This document shows, in pieces, positions 33,677-43,800 of a stretch of DNA of 64,000 bases. The position numbers and the translations under genes were made by a program. Origin of the DNA: Treponema bryantii (GTDB taxonomy: Bacteria; Spirochaetota; Spirochaetia; Treponematales; Treponemataceae); the NCBI RefSeq assembly GCF_900111035.1, contig NZ_FOFU01000006.1, positions 62,001-126,000 on the forward strand, given 5' to 3'. The first letter of the stretch is position 1, and the number at the start of each line of letters is the position of its first letter. Below the pieces are notes generated by a model, which did not search any database, was not told where the DNA came from, and worked only from the letters and a program-made list of their open reading frames with translations.

Positions 33677-34163
33677 TGATTTCCAGCTTTTTGCCGGTTG
33701 GTTGATACTGGTAATAACGTACGCCGGCTGCATTCATTAGTTTCTTAGAAGCTTCCACTGAAGGGGTTCCGTCATATTTATTTTCTGCATAAACTACAGT
33801 CTTTATTCCAGACTGAATAATAGCTTTTGCACATTCATTGCATGGGAAAAGTGTTACGTAAATTTTACTGCCTTCAAGAGAACCGCCACGATAGTTAAGA
33901 ATGGCGTTCAATTCGCTGTGTGTAACATAAGCGTATTTTGTATCGAGGGTGTCGCCTTCGCGTGCCCATGGAAATTCATCATCTGAGCAGCCTCGCGGAA
34001 AGCCATTATAACCCATTGAAAGGATTTTATTATCCTGGCCTACAATGCAGGCACCAACCTGTGAGTTTGGATCCTTAGAACGTAAACTGGCAAGTTTTGC
34101 AACTCCCATAAAATATTCGTCCCAGGAAATGTAATCATTACGTTTTTGAATAATTTGTCCCAT
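33669..34163 (-). CDS. dCMP/cytidine deaminase family protein (ComEB type)
   Basis: About 164 residues. Zinc-dependent deaminase with HSELNA (HxE; about 80-85) and LFPCNECA (PCxxC; about 103-110), and the substrate segment GYNGFPRGCSDDEF typical of dCMP deaminases, which supply dUMP for dTMP synthesis. The ATG at 34163 with GAGGA upstream is chosen over 34211, which adds a poorly conserved hydrophobic leader. Confidence 0.92.
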   Translation of the reverse strand: MGQIIQKRNDYISWDEYFMGVAKLASLRSKDPNSQVGACIVGQDNKILSMGYNGFPRGCSDDEFPWAREGDTLDTKYAYVTHSELNAILNYRGGSLEGSKIYVTLFPCNECAKAIIQSGIKTVVYAENKYDGTPSVEASKKLMNAAGVRYYQYQPTGKKLEINV

Positions 34164-34228
34164 TTTTTTCCTCTCGTAATCTATTATTCCAAAAAATGAA
34201 AAAACATACAATCAGATTTAAAAAATGA

Positions 34229-36166
34229 TTATAATGCATTTTCAAAATTATCATTAAAAATTGAGAAAATTACAGATGACTGTGCATCATGAATTTTCTG
34301 TCCATAAAAGTTAAATTTATGTCCGTTATTGCGGGCTTCTGTAGCCGCATATTTAATAGCATCATAAGTAACAAGAATAGGCTTGTGATATTGTTTTGTT
34401 TTAGATTCTGTTAGAATTGCTATATCAATATCTTTGGAAAGTGAAATTTCAGTCATACGTTCGTTATTTCCGCCTGTTCCAATTACAATATCACCATAGT
34501 GAATTCCGATTCCTATTTTAATCTGAGGCATTCCACGTTCTGCAAATTCCTGACGAAGTTCGATCATCTGTTCCTGCATTTCAATTGCACAATTTAAAGC
34601 TGCTTCAGAACTTTCCGGGAAAATCGCAATAATTCCGTCACCAAGATATTTTTCAATAATACCATTGTACTTACGGATTAAAGGAGCTACACGACGAAGA
34701 TAAGAATTCAGCATATCAAATACCTGAATAGGAACAAGTTTTTCGGAAGTAGAAGTGAAGTTTCTGATATCTGCAGAAAGTACTGCAGCTTTAGAAATTT
34801 TATATTCACCCAAAGTGATTTCTGTAATATCTTTTTTGCAGAGAAGTTCGAGGAATTCTTTTGGTACAAAACGATAATAGGCTTTATTTGTTTCATTAAG
34901 ATAATCATGAAGCTCAAAAACTTTGAGATAGTTTTTATTCTGAATATAAGCCAGAAGAATAATCTGCAAGAAAGCGAATTGTGCAAAAGCTGGAATCAGG
35001 AAATTGATACCACCAAAAATTTTAATATGATGAATTGCAAGAATATTAAAGGTAGCACCAAGAGCAACAATAACAAGCGATATAATAGAAATTGTTGTAA
35101 TTACATCCCGTGCTTTAAAGAAGCTGATTATAAAAAGCAGAGAATCAACGGCTATTACAGTGTACATGTAAGTCTGCATGTATGGAACGGTCATATTTGC
35201 CTGTCTGATTGGAAGTACTAAATCAAGAATAAAGAAAACAAAACTTGGAGCAGCAATAACCATCGCAGGTATCTTTTTGAAAATAAATTTATTTAAGGTA
35301 TCAATATAGAGTGTAAGGAAACCTGGTATAAAGAATACAGAAATATATTCTATACGAAGCAGTACAGTAAAAGGAAGATTTGGGAAAATCACTTTAAGAA
35401 CTGAAAAATCAGCAGTAGCAAGTCTTGTAAATACTGAAAGAATTAAAAGCGAAAGATATAAGGAAGATTTGTCTTTCTTAAGGAAGAAATTCAAAAGACA
35501 ATAAATGGAAATCATTAAAAGGATGCCGGTAAAAATAGAGTATGAGGTTAATGTACGGAAAAAATAATTTCTATAATAAGATTCTTCATAAAGAATAAGC
35601 TTTCCACGTAAACCGCCCTTACGATAAAAATCATTTGAAACAAAGATTGTCAGCGTAACAGTTCCATCATCTCCAGGGATAAAGCGGGCTGTATCAAAGA
35701 ACTGTTTAGTAATAGTCTGTTCCCATTTCTCCGATGGAACTCCAGACTGATATATCATCTTTTTATCTGCGAAAACAGTAAAGGCATTATAAGCAAGTTT
35801 ATAGGTAGGAAAAACATATTCTGTACCTGGAGTAAGATTTGTAATTTTAAGACGATATGTTCCGGAACCAAGACCTGTTTTAGTGATTTCATTTATTTCT
35901 TTAGAGAGTTGATATTTGTTCCAGTCTGAAGGAGTTGAAACTACAGCGTCTGGTTTTGTTGTATTATCATAAGGAGAAATAAATTTACCCCAATAGAAAT
36001 CCCAGTTAGATTTTATTTCTACACTAGAATGTTTAAACTCAGAAGGATTTTCTATTTTATAGGTAGAAATTGAAAAATCAGGCAGGCTTTGAGCAGGTAA
36101 CTGGTTGTAAGAAAAAAGCCCTGAAAGTAAAACTGTTGAAAAAATAAATTTCTTTAATGCTTTCAT
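34229..36166 (-). CDS. 7TM class III nucleotide cyclase, metal-binding partner (subunit A)
   Basis: 645 residues: signal peptide, extracytoplasmic beta-domain (about 25-195), seven to eight membrane helices (about 205-410) and a cytoplasmic class III cyclase domain (about 455-630), a 7TMR-DISM-like layout. The domain retains both metal-binding aspartates (Asp466 in SADIRNFT, Asp510 in EKYLGDG) and Lys506. The transition-state Asn/Arg positions are lost: where NxxxR is expected the protein has Asp581 and Leu585 (DIAIL). A homodimer should therefore be inactive. Its ATG shares a base with the stop of the upstream paralogue, which has the reverse defect. Predicted to form the metal-binding half of a heterodimeric cyclase. 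Confidence 0.85.
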   Translation of the reverse strand: MKALKKFIFSTVLLSGLFSYNQLPAQSLPDFSISTYKIENPSEFKHSSVEIKSNWDFYWGKFISPYDNTTKPDAVVSTPSDWNKYQLSKEINEITKTGLGSGTYRLKITNLTPGTEYVFPTYKLAYNAFTVFADKKMIYQSGVPSEKWEQTITKQFFDTARFIPGDDGTVTLTIFVSNDFYRKGGLRGKLILYEESYYRNYFFRTLTSYSIFTGILLMISIYCLLNFFLKKDKSSLYLSLLILSVFTRLATADFSVLKVIFPNLPFTVLLRIEYISVFFIPGFLTLYIDTLNKFIFKKIPAMVIAAPSFVFFILDLVLPIRQANMTVPYMQTYMYTVIAVDSLLFIISFFKARDVITTISIISLVIVALGATFNILAIHHIKIFGGINFLIPAFAQFAFLQIILLAYIQNKNYLKVFELHDYLNETNKAYYRFVPKEFLELLCKKDITEITLGEYKISKAAVLSADIRNFTSTSEKLVPIQVFDMLNSYLRRVAPLIRKYNGIIEKYLGDGIIAIFPESSEAALNCAIEMQEQMIELRQEFAERGMPQIKIGIGIHYGDIVIGTGGNNERMTEISLSKDIDIAILTESKTKQYHKPILVTYDAIKYAATEARNNGHKFNFYGQKIHDAQSSVIFSIFNDNFENAL

Positions 36167-38100
36167 TACTCTGTCTCCTGTGTTCTTTTAGTTTTTCTCG
36201 TAACCTCATAAAGCTGAAGAGGCTTTTCTTTGCCCTTTACATAAATAGCTTCAAGTTCATTAAGTTCAACTTGTAATGTTGATTCCTGGGAAATACGCTT
36301 ATGCAGTACTTGAGAAATAATGATGTTTTTTCCAAGCTTTTCACAAACAGATTCAATTCGCGATGCAGTATTTACAGTATCTGAAATAACTGTGTCATCG
36401 AGACGATTTTCTTCTCCTATTGTTCCGATAATCATTCGGCCATAGTGAATACCAATCCAGGTATTATTTTTTGTACAATCATTGATTTCTAGAGCAGCAC
36501 GAACGGCATCGGTTTCTGAATTAGGGAAAAGAGCCATAAATCCGCCGCTTAGGAATTTACTTACAAAACCATCATATTTTTTGATGATAGGAGAAACCTG
36601 TTTTAGATATTCATTGAAAAGAACAAAATGCTGTTCGAGAGATATATCATCTTTTGAATCATCAAATTTCTGTTTAGAGAACATAATTGTCATTTCAATG
36701 TTTGAATAATCTCCAAGTTTTGTTTTGATAATTGATTCTTTATTAAGAAGACGAAGGAATTCTTTTGGAACAAAGCGAAGATAAGCTTCGTTAAGGCGCT
36801 GTAATTCCTGAGAAGATTTTTCTGTGTTTTTGTGAATATCATTTTGAATTGCAGCAAGCATAAGAATCTGAATGATTGCAAAAGCAACAAGAAAAATTGG
36901 GAAGAAAGAAAAAGGCATCAGATCTTTCTGTTGTGAATAAATGATATCAATAATAGCGCCAAGGAAAAGCATGCTGTAACTTATGCTGTTATATAAAGAA
37001 TATTTTCTATGTTTAATTAAGTTTGAAATGATAAAGATGATAACGTAAACAGAAATTATTCCCATACCGATTTGCAAAGGTGGAACAAGTCGGCTTGAAT
37101 AGTAGGCCGGAACAATCAGTGAGGAAATACCAAGTAATAAATCTGCAATTACAAGAAAGTGACGTATGTATTTTTCTTTGAGCCATTTAAAAATAATTAC
37201 GCGGTTTGGTGAAGGATAAATCTTAAATATCATTTGAATAATTGAAATCGGTGCAATCCATAAAACCGTATATTCAAGTTTAACTTTTACTTCAGATATA
37301 AGATTTGGGAAAAGGAATCCGAAAGAACAATAATCAGCAGTTCCGATTCTTAATGCAAAAACAAGAGAGGCGATTCCCAGATAAAAATATTCCCATTTTT
37401 TCTTATTGATGAAAAATTGAATTAAATTTAAAAGCGTAATAAATAAAAGACAGCCGATTACAAATTCATTGAAAAGAAGAGTCATATTATTAGTACGCAT
37501 AACATATCCGAGTTCACCAAAATAAACAGCATCCCAGAGGCCACCTTTTCTATAGAAGTAATTCGATACTAAAAAAACAATTTCAACAGATCCATTTGAG
37601 TCAGGGTAAAATTCACAATAAAAGGGAATACTCTGTGAATGAGAAGGATTATAAGCATTAGGCTTTTCGTTAAAGGTAGGTTTTGTCATTGCAAAAGGAT
37701 CACCAGTTTGTCCAAGAAGCTTTCGGTTAATGTAAAGTGCGCAGGAGGTTGCGGGAGATTCTCTTGTAAGAATTGCATATTTTTTTGCAGGATTCAGATT
37801 AGTGCAGATGTATCTGTAACATCCGTAAGTTATGGGAGAAGTTTTTCCAGTATGTAATACTTCAGTATTCCAGGTTCCTGGAACAGAAGACATAAAATCT
37901 GCAGGAGTTCCAGAATCTACGAGTTTAAAAGTCTGATCAGGAGTTTTTTCAAGAAAGAGTTCCCATTTGCCGTCCAGTCTTATAAGATTTTTTGTTTCTG
38001 GCATAGCGATGGAGTTTTCTGAAGCATAAAGCGATGAAACAGAAAATAAGAATGAATACAAAATCAAAAACAAATGAGGAAAAGATAGTCGTTTATACAA
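36166..38100 (-). CDS. 7TM class III nucleotide cyclase, Asn/Arg partner (subunit B)
   Basis: 644 residues with the same layout as the downstream gene: signal peptide (to about 27), beta-domain (GKWELFL...VPGTWN), membrane helices about 205-420, shared linker RFVPKEFLRLL, then a cyclase domain (about 465-640). The metal-binding aspartates are missing (Lys476 in MFSKQKF; Gly519 in KFLSGGF). The transition-state pair is intact in DTVNTASRIE (Asn577, Arg581), with Thr570 at the base-recognition site seven residues before Asn, as in many bacterial adenylate cyclases. Starts with TTG, with GGAGAG six bases upstream. First gene of the coupled pair. Confidence 0.85.
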   Translation of the reverse strand: MYKRLSFPHLFLILYSFLFSVSSLYASENSIAMPETKNLIRLDGKWELFLEKTPDQTFKLVDSGTPADFMSSVPGTWNTEVLHTGKTSPITYGCYRYICTNLNPAKKYAILTRESPATSCALYINRKLLGQTGDPFAMTKPTFNEKPNAYNPSHSQSIPFYCEFYPDSNGSVEIVFLVSNYFYRKGGLWDAVYFGELGYVMRTNNMTLLFNEFVIGCLLFITLLNLIQFFINKKKWEYFYLGIASLVFALRIGTADYCSFGFLFPNLISEVKVKLEYTVLWIAPISIIQMIFKIYPSPNRVIIFKWLKEKYIRHFLVIADLLLGISSLIVPAYYSSRLVPPLQIGMGIISVYVIIFIISNLIKHRKYSLYNSISYSMLFLGAIIDIIYSQQKDLMPFSFFPIFLVAFAIIQILMLAAIQNDIHKNTEKSSQELQRLNEAYLRFVPKEFLRLLNKESIIKTKLGDYSNIEMTIMFSKQKFDDSKDDISLEQHFVLFNEYLKQVSPIIKKYDGFVSKFLSGGFMALFPNSETDAVRAALEINDCTKNNTWIGIHYGRMIIGTIGEENRLDDTVISDTVNTASRIESVCEKLGKNIIISQVLHKRISQESTLQVELNELEAIYVKGKEKPLQLYEVTRKTKRTQETE

Positions 38101-38188
38101 GATGACTCTCCGCTGATTTAAATTTTTAACACTTTATATACAATTATATGTTACTTTTATATATATCGGTAGAAAATTCGACTTATAT

Positions 38189-38217
38189 TTGACAAATGAG
38201 AATTCTTTATGTACCCT
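38189..38217 (+). promoter_or_regulatory. Desulfoferrodoxin promoter
   Basis: TTGACA, 17-base spacer, TACCCT. A short palindrome AGAATTCT lies within the spacer. A strong AGGAGG ribosome site follows before the ATG. Confidence 0.5.
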
Positions 38218-38250
38218 TTAATAATATGATTTATCAGGAGGATAAAAAAA

Positions 38251-38625
38251 ATGGATGTGAAATTTTATTACTGTACAGTCTGTGGTAAGATTATTGTAGT
38301 TGTAAAAGATACCGGAGTGCCTACAGTTTGTTGTGGTGAAAGCATGGTAGAACTTGTTCCAGGAACAACTGATGCTGCTGTTGAAAAGCATGTTCCTGTT
38401 GTAAATGTAGAAGGAAATAAAGTAACTGTAAGTGTTGGTTCAGTAGCTCATCCAATGCTTCCAGAGCATTATATTGAGTGGATTGTAATTGCAACAAATA
38501 AAGGAATTCAGAAAAAGCAGCTTAAGCCTGGTGATGAACCTAAAGCAGAATTTGCACTTCTTGATGGAGAAAAAGTAGAAGGTGCTTGGGAGTTCTGTAA
38601 TCTGCATAAACTTTGGAAGTGCTAA
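38251..38625 (+). CDS. dfx: Desulfoferrodoxin (2Fe superoxide reductase)
   Basis: 124 residues. The N-terminal desulforedoxin-like iron centre has YYCTVCG (Cys8, Cys11) and PTVCCGE (Cys27, Cys28). The C-terminal superoxide-reducing centre has EKHVP, HPMLPEHYIEW and CNLHKLW, supplying four His and one Cys. It reduces superoxide to peroxide without making oxygen, as expected for an anaerobe. Convergent with pbpC, with one base between the stops. Confidence 0.96.
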   Translation: MDVKFYYCTVCGKIIVVVKDTGVPTVCCGESMVELVPGTTDAAVEKHVPVVNVEGNKVTVSVGSVAHPMLPEHYIEWIVIATNKGIQKKQLKPGDEPKAEFALLDGEKVEGAWEFCNLHKLWKC

Positions 38626-38626
38626 A

Positions 38627-40843
38627 TTATTTTACACTGAAATTCAATATGAGTTCTTCGTTACCGCATTGAACGCGGCACGAATGATCGCCACGATTTA
38701 CCGGAAGTGAAAAGTTAAACGGCCGGTCGATTGTGGCGATTTTTTTTTCATCATAATAAATATCCAGAGTTGATTCTGAACCACCGGTTACTTCAAAAGG
38801 GATAGCCTGCTGATTTTTATTGAGACTGCTGTAGAAAAACAGGGAGTCCTGTTTTGGAGTAATAAAGGTAAGCGGTGATAAAGCATATTCAATTAAGCCC
38901 TTATCAGGACGAGAACGAAGCCACTGCTGATATTCTGGTGGATAGACGGTTGATATTTCCTTTGAATCTGACAGGGATGTGTGCCAGCTGCAATCTGGAA
39001 GTTCTGTGCCATCTTTAACATATTCTGTAACTACCGCCCGGCAGTTTGGACATGCTTTCTGTCCGGAAAGGGAACAGATACGTTCTTTATGCCAGTGTTC
39101 CGGTTCAGGGAATGGAGTTGTCGAGTTTTCAATTTTATCGAGAATGTTTTTAGCAATCCAGGCTGGAAGTGAAGATCCTGTTTTTCCAATGACTGTGTTA
39201 CCGGAAAAATTTCCCATCCATACACCAATCGTAAAATGTTGTGTTGCTCCGAGCGCAATAATATTTTGATATTGATTGGATGTTCCGGTCTTAAAAATTG
39301 AAGGGTAGTCGGTTTGAAATGTTTGTGTATAACCAAAACCAAGAGCACGTGCACCTTTATCAGAAAGTATTGATGTAATAATGCGCGATGTATCTGCTGT
39401 GTACAACTGATGACCGTTAGTTAGTTGATTGTTATAGTTTAATGGTAAATATGTTCCATCCCTTACAAAGACACTGAAGGCAGGAACGAGTTCCTTTAAT
39501 GAAACTTCTCCTGCTCCAAGAGCGAGTCCAAGATCTGCTTTAAGGCCTGCATCATTTTCACGAAGAGATTCAAAACCAAGTTCGTAAAGTTTTTCGAGAT
39601 AAGCTTTTACTCCCAGTTTATTAAGTGTTGAAACGGCCGGAACATTAAGACTGGATGCAAGTGCTATTCGTGTGCGGACAGGACCATTAAACCGGTTGTT
39701 GAAATTTTCAGGAATATAAAGTTTTTCATTTCCAAATTCAGTTGGTACATCTGCGAGAACTGTACCTGGCTGGAATATGTTGTTTTCAATAGCGAGTGCA
39801 TAAAGGAAAGGCTTCATAGAACTTCCGGGCTGATTCTTTACAAGAACACCGTCAATTTGGCCAGAGTTTTCAGAGTCGAAAAAGTCTCCGTTACCGAGCC
39901 AGGTAAGTACGGAGCCGTCTGAGTTATCTAATAGCAAAAATGCACCATTTGTGATTCTTGAAGGTCGTGCTTCTTCGAGAGCTTCCCTTAAAAAATCTTC
40001 TGCCATTTGAGAGATTTCAAGATTTATGGAAGTAGTAAGTTTATAGGGAAGCTTTTGATTATTCTTTTTAAAATCAGAAGTAACATAATTTATAAAATGA
40101 GGAAGCTTAAAAGGATATTTATAAAAATGCGCAGTATGAGCAGCCTGCTCAATTTCTTTTGAGTAAATTTTAAAATGTTCAGGGAATGCAACAGGATTAT
40201 AAAAAGACGGATTTCTTGGAATTATGGAAAGAACCTGCAGCTGACCTTTATTAAGTTGTGAAAGTTCACAGCCAAAAAAAGAACGTGCTCCTGAAGTTAC
40301 GCCATAAGAGTTAGCTCCGAAATAAATTGAGTTCAGATAAAGTTCGAGAATCTTTTTTTTGCTGAGTTTTGCTTCTATACGGTAAGCGGTAAAGATGTCG
40401 GAGAACTTACGGCGGAAATTTAAAGAGGTGTCCTTGTTTATTGTTTTGGCGAGCTGCATTGAGATGGTCGAGCCGCCGCGGACTATTCTTTTTGACTGAT
40501 GATTTTGCGAGGCGGCCCGTAAAAGAGAAAACCAGTCTACACCGTGATGAAAATAAAAACGGCGGTCTTCCTGTTTCAGGAAAGCTTTCTGGAGATCTTT
40601 AGGAATTTCTTTTAGTGGAGTAAATTCTCTTCGTCCACCGCCCTTAAGCGCCGTTACCTGAATCAGCTCGCCGCGGCGGTCGTAAATCCTGCAACTATAT
40701 TCCTGCGCCATAAATTCTGTGAGCTCAGGAAACGGAACGAGGCGCAGTACCACAGGAAAAGCAAAGAGAAGGATAAGGATAAGTGCACCCGCACGAATAA
40801 GCCGGCGGGAGCACCGTAATTTCTGTAAACGACAGCGAAGCAT
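38627..40843 (-). CDS. pbpC: Penicillin-binding protein 1C
   Basis: 738 residues. An N-terminal anchor (about 18-37) is followed by a GT51 glycosyltransferase domain (KQEDRRFYFHHG, Glu92; RGGSTISMQLAK) and a transpeptidase domain with SSMK (Ser341-Lys344), SSLN and KTG in FKTGTSN. The C-terminal BiPBP_C-like domain contains a Cys cluster (CSLSGQKACPNC). It makes or repairs peptidoglycan. It follows the alpha-2-macroglobulin gene after a single base, the pairing known from many Gram-negative bacteria. Confidence 0.95.
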   Translation of the reverse strand: MLRCRLQKLRCSRRLIRAGALILILLFAFPVVLRLVPFPELTEFMAQEYSCRIYDRRGELIQVTALKGGGRREFTPLKEIPKDLQKAFLKQEDRRFYFHHGVDWFSLLRAASQNHQSKRIVRGGSTISMQLAKTINKDTSLNFRRKFSDIFTAYRIEAKLSKKKILELYLNSIYFGANSYGVTSGARSFFGCELSQLNKGQLQVLSIIPRNPSFYNPVAFPEHFKIYSKEIEQAAHTAHFYKYPFKLPHFINYVTSDFKKNNQKLPYKLTTSINLEISQMAEDFLREALEEARPSRITNGAFLLLDNSDGSVLTWLGNGDFFDSENSGQIDGVLVKNQPGSSMKPFLYALAIENNIFQPGTVLADVPTEFGNEKLYIPENFNNRFNGPVRTRIALASSLNVPAVSTLNKLGVKAYLEKLYELGFESLRENDAGLKADLGLALGAGEVSLKELVPAFSVFVRDGTYLPLNYNNQLTNGHQLYTADTSRIITSILSDKGARALGFGYTQTFQTDYPSIFKTGTSNQYQNIIALGATQHFTIGVWMGNFSGNTVIGKTGSSLPAWIAKNILDKIENSTTPFPEPEHWHKERICSLSGQKACPNCRAVVTEYVKDGTELPDCSWHTSLSDSKEISTVYPPEYQQWLRSRPDKGLIEYALSPLTFITPKQDSLFFYSSLNKNQQAIPFEVTGGSESTLDIYYDEKKIATIDRPFNFSLPVNRGDHSCRVQCGNEELILNFSVK

Positions 40844-40844
40844 T

Positions 40845-43800
40845 CTACTTAATTATAAACAGATATCCATCGCTGCGGCCGAAGGTTTCCGGCTCATACA
40901 TACATTCACCCTGAACTGGTGGAGTAGGATAAATACCACGGCGTACAGCACGGAATGTAAAATCAAAGAAGTAACGGCCGCTGTGCATTTCATCCCAGAA
41001 GAACTGCACTTCGTTATCAGTTATATTCTTGTGACTGATCCAGTTTCGCCAGCCTTGTGAATTATTACTCTGAGCTGCAGAACCTGTTGTTACAAGAGTA
41101 GAGTCTAGAATTTCTGCACCAGAAGGAATTGGTGCACGAACTGCTACATATTCTCTTGTGCGGTTGGTCTGTACAAAAACCTTAGCCTTGTAAAGTTTGC
41201 CGCTTTCAAGAGTTACATCACAGGTGTCTTTTGATATATTTATAAGTTCACCAGTTTCAAAATCTGTGATTTCATAAGTAATAATCAAACCTTCATCGCG
41301 TGCGGCCTGTGCTTCATCTGGAAGGGCGTATCTCATTTCTACAGTATAGAATAAGTAACCGTCGCCATCCTTTTCAAATACAAGTGGTATAGCCTTATCG
41401 CGTGAAAGCGAAGAGATAAAATCATCTTCAAAAGGCAGGCTCAAAGTTTTAGGTTTGGCTGCTGCGCCCTTAAAACTTTCTTTCATGAGCTGACGACCAT
41501 TGAGTGAAGCTGTAGCAGTATAGTCTGTAGAATCGAGATCGCGCTTTTGAATGTAGGTATAAATTGATTCAAGCACAGCAGAAGTTGTAATTGTATTCTG
41601 CCAGTAACCACGAGACTGTTTTTTCAAAAGTGTATAAATCAATTTGTCTACAAGATTGTCGTTCGGATTCTCTGATACAAAAGCAGAGAGGATTGCTGCA
41701 TACTGAACTGTTTCATTCTGATAGCAGAACCAGTAACCTGTTTTTGCTTTTTTCGAGAGGGTGACACTACGCTGATCTGGCTGCAGGTATGGACGGATTT
41801 TCTTGTTGATGATTTTTGCCTTTTCTGTATCTGCAGCTTTACCTGAATTCTGATAAGCTAACGAAAGGTAGGCAAGTGAATCAAGAGTAAGTTCATCTGC
41901 TCTGCCATAAAGTGCTTCACGAACTGAATTGAGGGAAGTATCATTCAGCAGACTGTAAACATAGCAGGCAAAAGCCATATCGTAATCATAGAAGTTCGAA
42001 TTAGTAACATGAGATTTATAATCGAGAATTCTATCATAAACATATTTTGAAAGTTTCTTTACATTGATAGGAATATCTTCTGGTGTATAACCCCGCTGCA
42101 TTGCAAGTGCATAGATGTATAAAATACGCATGCTTACAAATGAAGAAGAATAGTATGAATCCGGCCAGTAACCAAAGCCTCCATCTTCATGCTGATAATC
42201 CTTCCATTTTTTTGTAAAGCTTGTGACACAGTCTTTTATGTTCAGTAGTTTTGAATTCATACCAAAGACATCTATGTATTCGCCGAAACAGACTAACGGT
42301 AGTATGCGTGAACTTTGCTGCTCAAGACAACCATAAGGATAATCAAAGAGATAATTAACTGAACTGCCAAGTACACCAAGTCGTGTAGCATCAAGAGTAA
42401 ACTTAAGATCTCCCCGGCCTTCTTTTGCAAAACCAGGAATTATCAGAGATTCTTTTTCAAGACCTTTACTTCCATCAGAAATGGTTCCGGTCATAGTAAC
42501 GGTTTCATATACAAAGGTCTTTTCAATACGAATCGGTGAAATGAGTTTTTCATTCAGAATATCAGATTTAATTGTATAAACAAGATTTACTGTTCCTTCT
42601 GTCTGAGCTGCAACATCAAAATAAACTACGCTGGACTGTCCAGAGGCAATATAAACTGTGTGAGAACTCTCGCCATCAACAAAACCTTTTCCAGGAATTG
42701 TTTTGCGGCCCTCAAGAATATCCTGTGCAGTATCTTTATCTGGAGAAAGCACTTCAAGGCTTACGGTTACGTTCTGTCCGTTTTTATCAAGGTTTGTAAT
42801 GAGAACTCCACATTCTGCAGTATCGCGTTCACGGAGACGACGTGGCTGAACCTGCTGAATATTTATTGGGTTCTGAACCTTAACCTCTTCTTCCTGTAAA
42901 GCAAACAAATCATCTTTTACACCAAAGGCAGTAATACGATAAGTTGTAAGGCTGTCTGGCATTTTAAAGGTAACGGTTGCTTCACCATTTTTATCGGTTA
43001 CAAGAACAGGTTCAAAGAAAGCTGTCGGGCGGAAATCTTTTCGTTCGTCTTCCTTTTCTGCGTCTTCTGCAAGTGCGTCTCCACCCATCAGATTTTTAAC
43101 ACTGTAAGTTACAGGGTCCATAAGATAAGCACGTGAGTCTCCGCCATAAACTCTGAGAGGGAAATTTTCTTTGCTATAGAAGAAATCGATTGGATTTGGA
43201 ACATGATAATTTATAAGGTCGAGAACTCCACGATCTACGGCCATAGCTGTAAGTTCAGCGCCTTCATAAGGTTTTCCGCCTTTTGTTGCTGTGAACTTAA
43301 TTGTTGCCATATCTCCAGGTTTGTAGCTTGGCTTATCACATTCAACTTTAACAGAGAAAGAACGTACATAAGGATTTACGAGAATAGGTGTAACTCCATA
43401 GTAGCCCTTCGGTTTGTCGAGGTCTGGTTCTCCATAATTATGTGTTGGTGCGCCATGGCGTTCTGAGTAAGAAGAAACTGAAAGATAAACAACAGGTACG
43501 TAATTTCCAGCAACTGGAATATCGAGGACTTCGGCTCCGTTTTCAAAGTGACGGATTTCTTCTGTAAAGATTCCTTCACGTTCAACTGTAATCAGATAGT
43601 CGCCGGCTGGAAGCGGGCTTTCAAGAAGTACGTGGGCAGTTTCTCCCGGATTATACTGAGACTTATCTGGAGTAAGTTTAAGTGAATTTGAATTGTACTG
43701 ATCGAACCAGCTTGAGCCGCTTCCTGTAACATAGAATTCACTCTTACAGATTACTTTTCCACCGCGGTTGTCTTTTCCAGTGAGTGTGAGTGTGTACCAG

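Noticed and set aside
39415-39430. CGTTAGTTAGTTG motif similar to the intergenic palindromes
   Set aside because: Inside the pbpC coding sequence and not palindromic; coincidence is likely.
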